Shown: piece after piece, positions 35,960 to 51,100 of the stretch
Layout of the letters: each line of letters starts with the position of its first letter
Numbering within the stretch: position 1 is the stretch's first letter
Assembly: GCA_022661535.1 (NCBI GenBank)
Contig: JAKULF010000005.1
Span: forward strand, 5,738,493 to 5,802,492
Length of the DNA: 64,000 bases
Direction of reading: 5' to 3'
Source: Eutypa lata
Taxonomy: Eukaryota; Ascomycota; Sordariomycetes; Xylariales; Diatrypaceae
Program-made: the position numbers and the translations under genes
The notes under the pieces: model-generated
What the model saw: the letters and a program-made list of their open reading frames with translations, nothing else
What the model was told of the DNA's origin: nothing
Database searches by the model: none

Positions 35960-36860
35960 TAATAAAGATATAAATTTTTATTTATAAATAAATTACGAAA
36001 ACTTTTTTTTTTAAACGAAAAGAATTTATTACGTAATAAAAGTTAATATAATTAACTTAACTTTTTAAAAAATCTTTAATTTATTAAAATTTAAACTTAA
36101 AAGTTATTATATATATAAAGTTATTAAAATTAATTAAAAGTTATTTTATAATTAAATTTTATATTATTATTATAATTTATTTTTAAATTATAAAGCTTTA
36201 TTTTTATATATATATATTTTATAAATTTATAAGTTTATAAATTATAAGTTTTATTATTATTTAAATTACTTAATTAAAAGTTTAATAATTAATAATTAAA
36301 TAAAGTAAATAATTAATGTAATATTAATTAAGTTATTAATAATTAAGTTATTTAATTTTATAAGCTATAAGTTTAAAGGTTTATAAGTTACTTTATAAGT
36401 TAATTTATAAGTTTATAAGTTATAAAGCTATAAGTTTATAAGTTGTAAAACTATAGGTATATAAATAGTTTATAAAGCCGAAAAGTAACTTGTAAATTCG
36501 AAAAATAATTAATAAGTTATAGGTTTATAAATTATAATTATAAGTTTATAAGTTCGTAACTTTATAAAGTTAAATTTAAAAGAATTAAATATATAAATTA
36601 AAAAAAATATGCATTTAATTAATTATAATTATAAATTATATATATATATTTAAAAATAATATATTTAATTAAAATTAAATACGAAAAGTTAAATAAATTA
36701 ACGGTTTAAAATAAATTAATTCGAAGTATAATTATCGTAAATATATTCTTTTAAAATATTTAATTATATAATTAAATCTTTAATTAATTATATAATTAAT
36801 AACGTAATTAATAACGTAATTTCGTAATTTAAACTTAATATAAAATAACCTTTAATTAAA
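35960..36860 (+). repeat. Family E repeat, copy 3, inverted
   Basis: It reads in reverse order to copies 1 and 2: terminal-motif half near 35,985-36,060, then octamer arrays TATAAGTT at 36,220-36,260 and 36,360-36,560, then TTTAATTAATTATAATTATA, and AATTTAAACTTAATATAAAA at about 36,826-36,845. Some GCC and TGT remain in the array (36,440-36,500), so it is less mutated. Confidence 0.68.
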
Positions 36861-37151
36861 TTAAACTATTAAAAACAAACTTATATTTAAAAATTAAATT
36901 AATTCTTAATTTAATTTAACGATTTTTATTTTAAAACTTATTATATCGTATATTTAACAATTTAATTACGGCTTATTTAAAGTTAAAAAATTTTTAAAAT
37001 TTTAATTATTTTATTTTATCTTTTTAAATCGTTAAATTATAATTTATTAATTAAATTTTTATAAAATCTTTATTGTAATATTAAACATTTAATATTTAAT
37101 ATATAATATAAATCATGTTTTAAATAATATTAATTTTTTTTAAAATATAAC

Positions 37152-37209
<58 letters not shown>

Positions 37210-38950
37210 AAATTATATTTAATTTTTTTTTTTTAAAATTTAAAATTTAAATAATATAAAATAAATATATTTTATTATAAATATATTTTAATATTAAATT
37301 AATTTTTATAAATGAATTTATAAAATTTAATTTAAAAGGAAATAATTTTATATTTATATTAAATAAGATTTAAATTATTTAAATTTATAAAAACTTTATT
37401 TTAAAAAGATTATTTTTATTTTTTATTTAATTTTATATAATGTCTATTTAATGTTAATTTCGTTTATTTATTTAATTTGTTTTATTTAAGATTTTTTATA
37501 TATTTTATTAAATTTAGTTTTTATAAATTCGTATTAAAAATCATATTAAATAATTAAATTAATTTCTTTATATTTTTTATTAAATATAATAAAAAATAAT
37601 TAATTTATAAATTTATTATTAATAAACAATATAGATGAAAATAATATATTATTAATATATATTAATTCTTTATTAAATTATTTATTAAATTTTATAATTA
37701 AACGTAAATCTTTTTAAAAAAAAATTATTTTTATTAATAAATAAAAAAGTTATTTACTTTTATATTAATATAAAACGTTATTTTAAAAGTAATTTATTAA
37801 ATATTTAAATATTAAAAAATAATATTTTTTTTTAACTTTTTTTAAATTTATATTATTTAAATATATATTATTTAAATAAAAATTAATATTATTTTTAAAA
37901 AGTTCGGTTTTTAATTCTTTTGTATTACGTAATATTTTTATTATATTAAAATTATCGTTTTTTAAAAATATATTATTAAATTAAATTTTTATTTTAATTA
38001 AATTATTATTTTAGATAATAAATATAATATTAAAGTTATCGTTATTTATATAATTCTTTTAATTAAAATTTTAATTATTAATTTTCTTTTAATTATTATA
38101 AAAGATTTTATTAATTTATATAATATTATTAAATTTAATTATAAAATTTAATAAAAAGGTCATTTTATTTTATTTATAATAATCATAATTTATTTATTAA
38201 TATTATATAATTATTATTTTATATTAAATAATTTATAATTATAAAAACCTTTTTTAATATAAATATTTTTAATTTATTTTTAAAAAAATAATATACGAAA
38301 AATATATATAAATTAAATTTCATTTATAATATTAATTATTATTATTAATTAAAAGTAATTATTAAAAATAAAATTTTAATTTAATATATAAAATTCATTT
38401 TTTTATAATTAATAATTTTAAAAATACAATTATTAAATTTATTAAAGTTAAATATAATATATTTTTAGTTTTCTTTTTTTTCAAAATTAATAAAGATTTT
38501 TAAAGATATTTTAAATTTTAAATTAATAATGGGAAAATAAAATTAATAATTAAATTTAAAAATAATAATTTAATTTATTTATTAATATTTATTTAAAATA
38601 TTATATATTTAATAAAGTTATTTATAATATAAATAAAAAGATTAACAATAATATTAAAATTATTATATTTTAAAAAATTAATAAACTTTTATTTATTAAT
38701 TTATTAATTATAAATAAATAATTATTAATTTTCTTTATCTTTTATTTTTAAATAATAAAGTATATAATAAAATAAAATAAATAATAAAATTAACATTTAA
38801 ATATATATATTAAGTTTTAAATATTTAAGAAATATTAAATTTTAACTTTTAATAATTATATAAATTTTTTATTTTATAATTTTATTAAATATAATATTAA
38901 TAATAAAACTATTTTTTAATATTTTCTTTTTATATATTATAAAATCTTTC
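36861..38950. other. AT-rich stretch with a TTA array, nothing else readable
   Basis: Apart from the TTA microsatellite, the part from 38,450 matches 60,880 onward in direct orientation (ATAATATTAAAATTATTATA, TTATTTATTAATTTA). Confidence 0.4.
37151..37207 (+). repeat. Trinucleotide microsatellite (TTA)n
   Basis: About 19 unbroken TTA units. The purity again points to slippage after RIP. Confidence 0.9.
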
Positions 38951-39110
38951 CTAGCCGTTACGTTTAAAAAAACGATACGGCTCTTCGCTTAAATATTATA
39001 ATCGTTTAATTTTAATATTTTTAATGCTTTAAATTAAATATATAAAGAAATTAATAATAATAATAAATTTTTATTATATTATTAAAAAAACTTAAAAAGC
39101 TTTCGTTTAA
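38450..39110 (+). repeat. Repeat shared with 60.88-61.57 kb
   Basis: Common words in the same order and orientation include TTTAATTTATTTATTAATAT, AATATTAAAATTATTATATT and TTTTTATTATATTATTAAAA. This copy has the family E terminal motif inside it (38,953-38,990: CTAGCCGTTACGTTTAAAAA, then CGATACGGCTCTTCGC). Confidence 0.6.
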
Positions 39111-42100
39111 TATATTTTATATTTAAAAACGTATAACCTTATTATTATTTAATTCAATTAAAATATTTTATAAATATTTTTAATCGATTATATTTTCGTT
39201 TAAAACATTCTTTTTAAAAATACCTTTAAAAAACATTTAATAATAATTCTTATTTATTTTAAAAATTAATAAATTAATATCGTAATATAAATTAATAACA
39301 TTTTAATTTATCGTATTAATTTATTTATTAATATAAACGTTATATATTATAATAATAATATATATATAATTATATTATTTATTTAATTTGATTAAATTTT
39401 AATTTATTTATAAAAATTAAATAAAAATAAAAGTTTTAAAATGTTTTTAAAAAGATTTATAAATTAATATTAAAAAAATAATAATATTAATAACTTTTTA
39501 AATTTAAATTTAATTAAAATAAACGTTTCTTAAATATAATTTAATAACATTATAAATCTTTATTAATATTAATATTATTTAAGTTTATATTATTTTCGAT
39601 TTAATTTAAAAAGAATTAAAGAAAAAAATAAACTTATTTTTAAGTTTAAATATTATTTTCATTATTTAAGAAAATGTAAAATATTTTTATATTAATTATA
39701 AAGGTCGGTAAGAATTAAATTATTTTTTAATTTATAACGTTATAATATTTATTTACATTAATATAACTTTTTAATTAATTTATATTAATTTATTAATATT
39801 TTAATTCATTTTATATTAATATTAATGTTATTATTAATTACGTTATTAAATATTATAATAAAATAAAAATTATAATCTTTATTTATACTTAAATTATAAA
39901 GTTTATTTTTATTTTTATTTTAAATATAAACTTAATATTATTTATTATATTAAAAATTATAAATAAATAAATAAATAAAAGGAATTATTTAATTTAAAAA
40001 GTTTATTATATATTATATAAACTTTCTTTATAAAAAACAATTTAATAATATAAAGTATTAATTATTATTATTTTAATAAATATATATGTATAATAAATAT
40101 AATAAAGAATATTAATAAAATAAAAAAGTCTTTAACGGTATATAATAAATATTTAAGTTATTTTTAAATTATAAATAATGTTTTAAATTTTAAAATTTTA
40201 AAATTTTAAAAAAGTAAAACCTTTTAATTTATAATTTAAATAAATAAATAAAATAAATATTATTCGTTATATTTAAGGTTTTGTATTATTATTTTTAACT
40301 TAAATTTATACGTAATTATTAATAATATTTTAATTTTTATAAAGTAAAGTTTTTATTAAATTATTTTTATTAAAATTATAACGAATTTTTTAATACGAAA
40401 AAGAAATTTCGATTTTTAATATATTAAAAAATAATAATAATAATTATAATAAATTAAATTAAATTAAATTAAATTTGTATTAATAAAAAAGTAAATTTAA
40501 AATTATTATTAAAAAAAGGTATTATTTTAAAAATGGATAGAAATGGCTTAAATAATGCTTTATATATAACCGGAAAAAAGGTTTATAAATCTTTTAAATT
40601 ATAAAAATATTATTTTTAATTTTAATTAAAGTTTTTATATTATACGTTATTTATAAAAACTTTATTATTAAAAATTATTAACTTTAACTTTAAAGATAAA
40701 TTATATATAATTATAATATAAAAGATTTATTTTAAAAAATAATGGATATTTTAAATTCGAAATAACGCACTTTATATAATATAATATTAAGTTATTATTT
40801 ATAATTACGATTTATTTTTAATTTTATTTTTTACGTATTTTAATAAATAAAAATAACAACATAAAAAACTTTTATTTTATAAAAATATTGTTTTTATATT
40901 TATAATAAATCGCATTAAAGGTGAAATTGTTTATTATTTAAATAACTTTTATTAATATTATTAATAATTAAATTAATTAATAAATTTTAATTTCTTTTAC
41001 GTTTATTTATTAATAATTAATATATATTATTATTAAAAATATTAATTACGTTAAATATTTTAACGTTAATTTAATAATATTTATTATTTAATTATAAACG
41101 AAAAATATATATTAAGATTTAAATTCTTTATTTAAATTAATATATAGCTTTATAAAATCTTTTCGTAATATCAAAATAAAGTATTTAATAACTTAAAATA
41201 ATTTTAATAAAGGATTTTTTTAAACTTTTTTCGATAATAAATAAAGCCTTTTAGTTTTTTTAAAAAAATTAAATATAAAAAAGATTATTAATCGTAATAT
41301 ATATCGTTTTTTTAATAAGTTGATTTTTTAATAATTATTTAACGATAATAGAAAAACGATTAAATTAAATTTCGTTAAGTTTTATTAAAATTACGTTAAA
41401 TTAAAATATTTTTATTTTTATAAAAGTTATTTATTTTATATTATATTATAAAACCTTTTATTATAAAAATTAATACTTTTTTAATATGATTTATATTTAT
41501 AATATTAAAGTTTAAATTAAACGATATAATTATAAATATATATTAAATTTAAATAATTCCGTTTTATAAATAAATCTTTTTTATAAAAATATTAAAATTT
41601 AATTAACGAAAATTTAAAAAGTTAAAAAAGAATTAAATTTTTTTCGATTTATATTAATTATAAAATTATATTAATACGTAACTTTTAAAGTTTTAAAAGG
41701 TTTAATAAATAATATTTAAAGTATTATTTATAATATGTTTTTAATTAATGGCGATAATTTTATTAAAGATTTTTCGAAAATAATAATAATAAATTTTAAT
41801 AATTATACGAAGTTATTTTTTAAAAGTTTTTAAATTTATTACGAGAAATAAATAATATTTATTTTACGTATACGTTATAAGTTCGTATTAAAAAACAATA
41901 CGTATTATGGAAAATAACTTTTTTTAATTATATTATATATTATTATTATATATAAATTATAAAGTATTACGTTTAAAAATAATATATAATATTTTAACAT
42001 TTAAGTTTAATTTCGAGCTTTTTTATATTATTATTTTTCGTATATTTATATTAAAAAGTTTAATATTTAATGTTTTATTTAACCGTAATTGAATTTATAA

Positions 42101-44200
42101 AATAATTTTAAATCGATTTATATAATTAAAGATTATAAATTATAAAAGAAAGTAATTAAATGCATTTAAAAAAGCATTTTATAAATCTAAATTACATCGA
42201 ATTAAATTTATATATATAATAACTTTTTCGTTTAAATAAATATTAAATAAAAATAAAAATAAAAATAATTAAAATTTTATTACGAAAAATCATTTATCGT
42301 TAATTAATAACGAATTAATATATTATTTAAATCTTTATATTTTAAAGATAAATTTTAAATTTTAAATAAATTATTTAATTAATAATAAAATAAATATAAT
42401 TTAAAAATTTTAATATTTTATAATTAAATATAAAGTTTAAATTTAATAAAGATTTATCATTTTATAAATGCGTTTTAAAAGTTATATTTTTTATATATTA
42501 ATAAAATAAATATAATAATAATATAATAAAGTAAATAAATAAATATAAAAACTTTTATTTAAAAACGAAAAAACGCTTTTAATATATATTAAAAATATAA
42601 ATCAAGAAATTTAATTATAATAAAAGAAATTAAGTTTTAAGTATAATATTAAAAATCGAATTTAATTATTTAAACTTAAAAAACATTTATTTTTTATTAA
42701 TTAATTATATTACGAAATCGAAAAACTTAATAAATTTTTAACGAAAAGTTAAGTTATATTTAAAATATTTTTAATAATTAACATTAATTTTTCGTTAAAT
42801 TACTTTATAATTAAATTAAGTTCGTTATTATTATTATTGCCGTTTTTATTATTATTATTATTAAAGTTATTAAAGATATTATTATTCTTGTTATCGTTTA
42901 TTATAATCTTTTAAGTAAAAGTTATTTTTCGTTTTAAAACGACGATTTCGATAATTTAAACCGTATAATTTTTATTTTTTTAAAAAAAGTACATAATCGT
43001 TTATTGTTTAAATTAAACTTTTCGGGAACGAATTAAAACGTATTAAATTCTTTAATAATTAAAAGGTAATTTAAAAGAATTTACGATAATTATTAAAAAT
43101 ATAAAAATATAAAAATTAAAATAATTTTTTTTATTATACGTTAATATTTAATACGAATAATTTATTTCGATTAATAGTTAATAATAACTTTATAAAACAT
43201 TATTATTTTATCAATTATTTATAACGATTATATTAATTTTTTAATTAAATTAAATTCGAAATTATAAATTAAAATTATTTAATAAAACGTAAAAGGTAAA
43301 TGTTATTAAATAATCGCGAATTTAATACGATAATCGAAAATATTATTTTATATAAATTCGTTATTTATATTAAATTATTATATATCGTTAATATTTAAAA
43401 TAACTTTAAATTAAACCGAAAATTAAATAATTAGTTTTTAAAAATAAATAAGTTTAAAAGTTATTTTAATTAAAATTTATTTATTAAAATAATTATTTAA
43501 TCGAAAATAAATAATTTCTAAATTCGTAAATATCGTAACTTTTATTATAATTTTTATAAATAAATTTATTAACGTTTTCGAAAATATATTTTACGTTAAA
43601 AAAAAAGTTAATTTTAAATTAAAACGTATTTAAACTTTTTAAATAATAATAATAATAAATTAAAATATGTTTTATTAAAATAATTATTAAACAATTATTA
43701 AAACGTATATTACGAGTTGTTTTCTTTCTTTTTAATAAGTATTTTAACAATATAAAAGTTTAATAATAATTAATTAAAAAATTAAAAATAATACGTTTAA
43801 AATTACTTAACGAAACGTTAATTTTAACGAAAATATAAAGTTATAATAATATTATTATTATTAAAAAAAGTTTTTTACGTAATAAATAAATACTTATTAA
43901 TATAAAAGCGAATTTATTATATAATAACTTTAATAATTAATTAAAATATAAATTACGTTTTGAAAAATATTATAATAAAATTAATATATAATAATAACGT
44001 AATTTAATATTAAGTTATAATTTATTTTATTTTAATAAAAGTTAATGTTTAAATTTCGTATAAAAAATAATTATTTTTTTATTTTTAAATATTTTTATAC
44101 GAATTTAATTTTCGGTTTTAAATTTAAATTAATTTATTATAATTAATTAAAAATTGAAAATTAAATTTATACTTTATTATAAATATTATTATTTATATAT
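39111..44200. other. RIP-mutated AT-rich stretch, nothing readable
   Basis: No gene, array or island was recognised. A short AAATT run lies at about 40,445-40,475. Scattered ATGG and GGC near 40,540 are the only richer words. Confidence 0.4.
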
Positions 44201-44345
44201 ATAAAATATAACTTTTAAATTAACGTATATTATTTATTTACGAAATAAAGTCTTTTCGTTTAAAAGTTAAAAAAAAAGTTCTCGAAATTTATTTATAAGC
44301 GTAAAGTTATATTTTTTTTATTATAATAATAAAAAAAGTTTTATT
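44180..44345 (-). repeat. Family E right-end fragment
   Basis: CGTTTAAAAGTTAAAAAAAA, GTTCTCGAAATTTATTTATA and AGCGTAAAGTTATATTTTTT match the right end of copies 1 and 2. The rest of the unit to its left is not recognisable. Confidence 0.55.
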
Positions 44346-44819
44346 ATAAAAATTATATTTATATTTTAATAATTAAATATTTATAAATTTATTTTATTAT
44401 TTATAATAATGTTTAATTTTTAATTAAAATAATATAATAAATAATATATATTATATTATTATAACATAATTAAACTCTTTTAATTATTTAATTATAAATA
44501 TAAATAAAACTTTTTATTTTTAAAAACCCTTTTTAATTTAAATACGTTTATGTAAATTATAAATTTTATTATATAAAACTTTTAAAAACTTTTAATAAAT
44601 TTATATATTTAAAACTATATTATTATCATTAACTTTTAAAATAATTAATTATTTTAAAAATTTTAAAATAATAATAATATATTTAATATTTTATTAAAAA
44701 TTTATTTTATATTTTATATTTTTTAATAATTAAATATTAAAATTTTCAAAATTAAACGTTAATTTTTCGTATTTATTAAATATCTTTGTATATATTTTTT
44801 CGATAATATTTATATTATT

Positions 44820-45110
44820 TTAATTAAAAATTATTTTATATTAAGTTTAAATTATTTAATTATATTATATATTTATATAATTCAACTACGTAATAAGTAC
44901 TTTAATAATATATATTAATTATTATTATAACTTTTAATTAAATATTTTCTTTTTCGATTTATATATTTAATCTTTTTAAATTTAAATTTATCAATTTATA
45001 AATTTCTTTTTAAATTTATTAATTATTTATAAATTTATAAACTTATAAAGTAATTTAGAATTTTTTTAAATTTATAAGTTTAAATTTTAAATATTTAAAA
45101 TAATATTATA
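44820..45110 (-). repeat. Family E left-end fragment
   Basis: TTATTTTATATTAAGTTTAAATT, then TTTATATATTTAATCTTTTT and a short octamer-like array (45,030-45,090), match the left half of copy 1. The right half is missing. Confidence 0.55.
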
Positions 45111-48100
45111 TTAATTATTTATTTTTAAAATTAATTATATATAAATAAATAAAATATAAGTTTTTAATATAATTAATATAATAAATTTATAAATATAATG
45201 ATTTATAAAAGCATAAATAATAATAAAATAATTTCGAAAATAAATATAATATATTATTTTTAATTAATAACTTTAATTAATTAAAAACATTTTTTTATAT
45301 ATTTTAATGTTTATAAATCGTTACGTATTTATAAATTACGTATTTTAAATAATTACGCTTATTTTTAAAGGTATTTTTTTATATATTTCTTTAAATTATT
45401 AATATTTTATAATTTTATATATTATAATTTTAATTATAATATAACGTAATTTATATATAATTTAATAATTATAATATTTTAAATTATTAATATAATTATT
45501 TTATATATAATTTTTAATCGTTATTATTACGATATTTATAAACGTTATTTAATATTTCAAATAATAATTATTCGTTTTATATTTATTTTTAAATTGCGTT
45601 TTTTAAAAATAAATTATTATTTTCTTTTTTAAATTTATAATATTATTTTCTTTTTTTATAATATCGTTTTCGTTTATCGTTTTTCGTGAATTATAATAAC
45701 ATTTATTACGTTTTTTCGATTTTTAATCGTTAAACCTTTATCGTTTTAATATTTTTTCGTAATAATCTTCGTTAAATATATACATTTAATAAATAAATTA
45801 AATAAAATTATTATTAAATTTAAATCGATTTTAATAATTAATCGAATTTCGAAAGTATTTTTTTAAATAAGTTTTATTAATATTACGGATTTCGTTTTAT
45901 TTTTATTTTTTAATTTCTTATATTGTTAATTTTAAAATAATTAATAATTTACGTTAAATGAATTATATTAAAAATAAAGAAATTATTTTTTATAAATTTT
46001 ATTTATTTTTTTAACGATCTTTATATAATTAATCGTTAATTAAATTTCGATTATTTTGTATAATTCGATTTAATTAATTACGAATTTTATAATTAATATT
46101 TATTTTATTAAAGTTAAAATTATAATTAATTTTATTTTAAAAATTAAAGTAATAAAATATAATCATTATTTAATCCTTTTTTATTAAATTATTTTTACTT
46201 TTTTATAAAATTTATAAAAAAATAAAAAAATAATTTTTAATATTTTAAAAGTTAAACGTAACGTTATCGTTATAATTAAATTATAATCTTTTCGTTATTT
46301 AAACATTTTAAAATTTTAAAATTAATAAATAAGTTTTTTATTATATTTAATTAATGTTTTTTCGTTAATCTTTCGTTATAAAACTTTAAATTTCGATTAA
46401 TTTATATTATTCGTTAAAGTTTAAATTTGTTTTATTAATATTATGTTTATTTATAATCGTAATAACTTTATTTATATAGTCCTTTACGTCGTTTTTATTA
46501 TATTTAAAACGATAAATAATTTACGATTTTTAATAACGAAAAAAACATTAAAATTAATTTTATCGTAAATATTAATTAATTTTATTAAATACGAATTATT
46601 TTATTTTAATATTTAAAAAGTTAAAAATTAACGCTTTAATGTTAATTAATTTCCTTTAAGGTATATTTTACGTTACGTTATAAAAATAAGAATATTTTAT
46701 TTTATTTATTATTTTTAAAAATGTCGTTAAATAATTAACTTTATATTAATAATATATATAATTTATTATAAAAATAAATTATATAAAAAAGTTGATTTTT
46801 TAATTAATTCTTTAAGGATAAAGAATAACTATTAATATAAAGACGTAATGCTTTATTACGTGTTTTAAAATCGTAGGTCTTGGTTTAATTATAAAAAGGA
46901 AACTCTTTTTTATAACATTTATTAATAAAGCTTTAAAGCTTTTAATTTTAAATATAATAAATTTAATTTTTATTATAATACGTTATTTATTAAATAAATA
47001 ATTATCGTTTTATCGTAATAATAAATTTAATTTTTATATCGAAATAATTAATAATTAAATAATTTTTTTATATTTATATAATTTTTTTTATAAAATTCTT
47101 TTTCATTTTTTTAATATTAAAAGTTTTATTAATGTATTTTTATTATATTTTTTTCGTAAATGCTTAAACGGTTTTTAATCGATGTATTACGAATTAAAAT
47201 CGTTAAAGTATTAAAAGTTTGGTTTTTTTAATATAATGCTTATTTTATCGTTTTATTTTATATACATTTTTTTATATTTTCTTTCGTAACGTATTAAAGC
47301 TTTTTAAATATTAATAAAGTATTTTTTAAGTTCTTAAATATTTTATTTTATTAATTAATTTTTTATTTAATTAAAAAGTTGCTTAATTCTTAATCGTTTT
47401 TATATTAAAATACGTTTTTTATTATTTATTTATTTTATTTATTTTTTTAAATTTAATAATAATATTTTATCGATAATTTTTATCGGTTTTATTAAAGGTT
47501 TTAAAAAATATAAAAGAAATATTATAAATTCATTAATATTTTTTAAATGAGTAAAGTTAATATGTTTATTTATTAATTTATTTAATTATTTAAATTTAAA
47601 TATATATAAACGTTAATTTTTCGTTATTTTTAAATTAAAAGTTTTTAATAAATAATAATATTATTTTTAAGTTTTTTTAAAATATAACGTTTATCGTAAC
47701 GTTTTTTAATATTTTAATAATTGTTTTTAATAAATATATATTCGTTATTAAATTTCGATTATTTTATTTAATCTTTTAAAAAATTTAAAATTTAATTTAA
47801 TTTAATATGTGTTTTAATATTTTTAAATAATATTTACATAATATTTTAAGTAATAAATATTCGATTAATACGTTATAATAATTATTATAAATAAATTTAA
47901 TTTTGTAAAACTTTTTAATTTTATTATTTTAATTAATATTATAATATTTTTAAATATATTATATTAAATTTTAATTTATATCTTTCGGTTATTTATTTAT
48001 TTAAAAATAATATATGATAAATAATTAACTCTTTATTTTTTTAATATCGTAAAACCTTTATTAAAATTTATTAATAAATAATTTATTTTTATTATTTATA

Positions 48101-51100
48101 ATATATTTAAAAAAATTTAAAACGATATTTAACTTTTTTATATAAAATTTTAAAATTTTTTATAATAAATATAAATAAAATAATTTCTATAAAAGGATTT
48201 ATAATTATTAAAATAATATTATAATTTATTTTATCGCTTTTATATTAAGAAATAATTTTATAATAAGATTTATGTTAATTTTTTAAAATGATTAATTTAA
48301 TAAAAATAAAAATAAAAAGGTTTTATATAATTTATATTATAATTTTAAATACGTTTATTTATTATTTAATATATCTTTTAATAAAATCTTTAATTTAATA
48401 ATTTTATTATATATTAATTTCTTATATATTTTCTTTTAAAATTAATATAATTTTATTAAATTAATTATTATTATATCGTAAATTATATCGAAATTATAAA
48501 TCGATTTTTAAAATATAAAATGTTTTTATCGATTATTTAATAATTGTTTTAAGTATTTAAACGTTTATAAATTATTTTAATTAAAAATTTAAGTTTTTAT
48601 TTTAAAATAATTTATTTTATTTATAAAAAATTCGAAAGGTTTTTAATATTTAAATGTTTTTTTAAATTAACTTTTTTATTAAAAAAACGATTTTAAAAAA
48701 TAACTTTATATTTTTTATCGTTATTTTAATTTCATTATTTTATTTTCTTTAATTCTCATTTCATTATTATTTTTAAATTATTAAAATTATTATTATTACG
48801 TAATTGCTTTTTTCAAATTATTTATATTTATTAAATATTTAATTTTATTATAATATAAAATAAAATAAAAACTTTATTTTAATTTTTACGTTTAATATTT
48901 AAATAATAATTATTTAATATTTTATGAAATTATTAATAATTAAAGGATTTTATATAATTTAAATTAATCATTTTATTCATTAATAATTAAATTAATTATA
49001 ATTATATTTAATTAATATTTATTTTACTTTAATAAAAAAGTTATTTATAAAATAAAACTTTTCGTAAAAATAAAAAATACATTTTTATAATAAATTAATT
49101 TCGATATATACTTAAATTATTAATTTAAATTATTAATAATTTTAATAATTTTAAATTAATATTGTAAATTAAAATCGAATTAAAATAATTAATATATTTA
49201 TTAAATTAATCGTTTTAAAAGCTTTTTAAGGTTTTATAATTTATAAATATTATAAATTTTCATTTTGTATTTTTTAAAAAATAACGTTAATATTTCAAAT
49301 TTTTTATTATAATTAATAACTTTTATTAATCGATTTTTTATTTCGTTTTTATATTAATAACATTTCTTAATTAAAAATAATAAATCGTTAATTAACGTTA
49401 TATTTTTATAATAATAATTTTAAAATTTTTTTAAATAAACGTTAACTTTTATTTTCGTAATTTTTATATCATTTTAATGTTAAAATATAATTATCGTTAT
49501 AAAAAGGTTTTTATAATTTTTAAAAACTTAACGAATGTTTTTTAATTAACGAAATATTTATTATTTAACTTTTTTTAAAAAGAATATAATTAAAATAATA
49601 ATTTTTAAATAATTAAAAATAATTTTTTTATAAAAGTTTATAAACTTTAAAAAAATTATATATTTTTTACGAAATTAAAATATAATTACGTTTATATAAT
49701 AATGATTCGTTAAGAATTTATTTATTTATATTTTTTTAATATTTATAATAAATTTTTAAAAAGAAGATTTATTTAAAAGATTTATATTTAAATAATTTTA
49801 TAAAAAGTTAATAATGTTTTAATGTTTTATAAATTATATATTTATTTTTATTTAATAAAATAATACGATATCGTTTAAATATATTATATAAATTTTATTT
49901 TTTTAAATTTATTAAAGTTTTATAAATATAAATTTTAAACGTAGTTAAAACGTTTATTAATTTAAAAAAAATCCTTATATATTTAAATTAATCGTAACGT
50001 ATTTAAAAAATAATCTTTTATTTATCGTTTTTTTTATTTAAATTTAATAATATACATGTTTTAAATTTAAGTTTAAAAAAACCTTTACGAAATTTAATCG
50101 ATTTATTATTTTAAAAATAAAAAATAAATAATAATAATTTTAAATTATAATTTTATTTAATGCTTAATCATTAACGTAAAATTATACGATATTATTTTTT
50201 TTAAAACGAATAATATTAAAATAATTATTTTTAATTTAAATATATAAATTTATTTTATATAAAAACATTTTCGTAAATATTTTTTAAATATTTATAATTA
50301 ACGCTTTAATATAAAACGAATAAATCTCGTAATTAAAAATTACTTTAAAATAAAATTAATAATATATTTAATTTTATTTAATAGTAAAACCTTTATCGTT
50401 TTTTATTCGAAATATATATTATAGAATTTCGTTAAATATTTTAATGAATTTATTATTTTGAATTTATTATTTTTATTAAATTTAAAAATAGTTTAATCGT
50501 TTTTAAAAACTTTAAAATTTACTTTATAAATCGCTTTATTAATAAAAATAAATTTAATTAACTTTTTATCGTTAATTTTTTTTATTATTAAAAATTTATT
50601 AATAAATAATAATATTTAAAATAATATTTAAACGTTTTATATTTAATTTAAATATTAAAAAGTTTAACGTTTTACGATTACGTTAAATCGTTTTAAAAAA
50701 TTAATAAAACTTGTAAATATCTTTTTAAATATTTATTATTTACGTTTCGATTTTAAACTTTTTATAATATTTAATAAAAACTTCGTTAATTTTAATAAAA
50801 CTTAATTAAATTATAATTATTAATCGTAATTTTTAATTTTAAATAAATTAATAATTATTAATAATAATTTAAAATTTTAAATTTAAATTTATTTAAACTG
50901 AAATAAAAATTAATTCGTATTTTAATTATATAATCGTTTTATTTTTAAATAACGAATTTATTTTAATCGTTTTTAAAACTTTTATTAAAATAAATTAAAC
51001 GTATATATTTATTTCGATAAAGTATCTTTTAATTTAAAATTATTATTAAAGTTTTTAAAATCTATTAATTAAATAATTAAACAAAAATTTATGTCGTTAA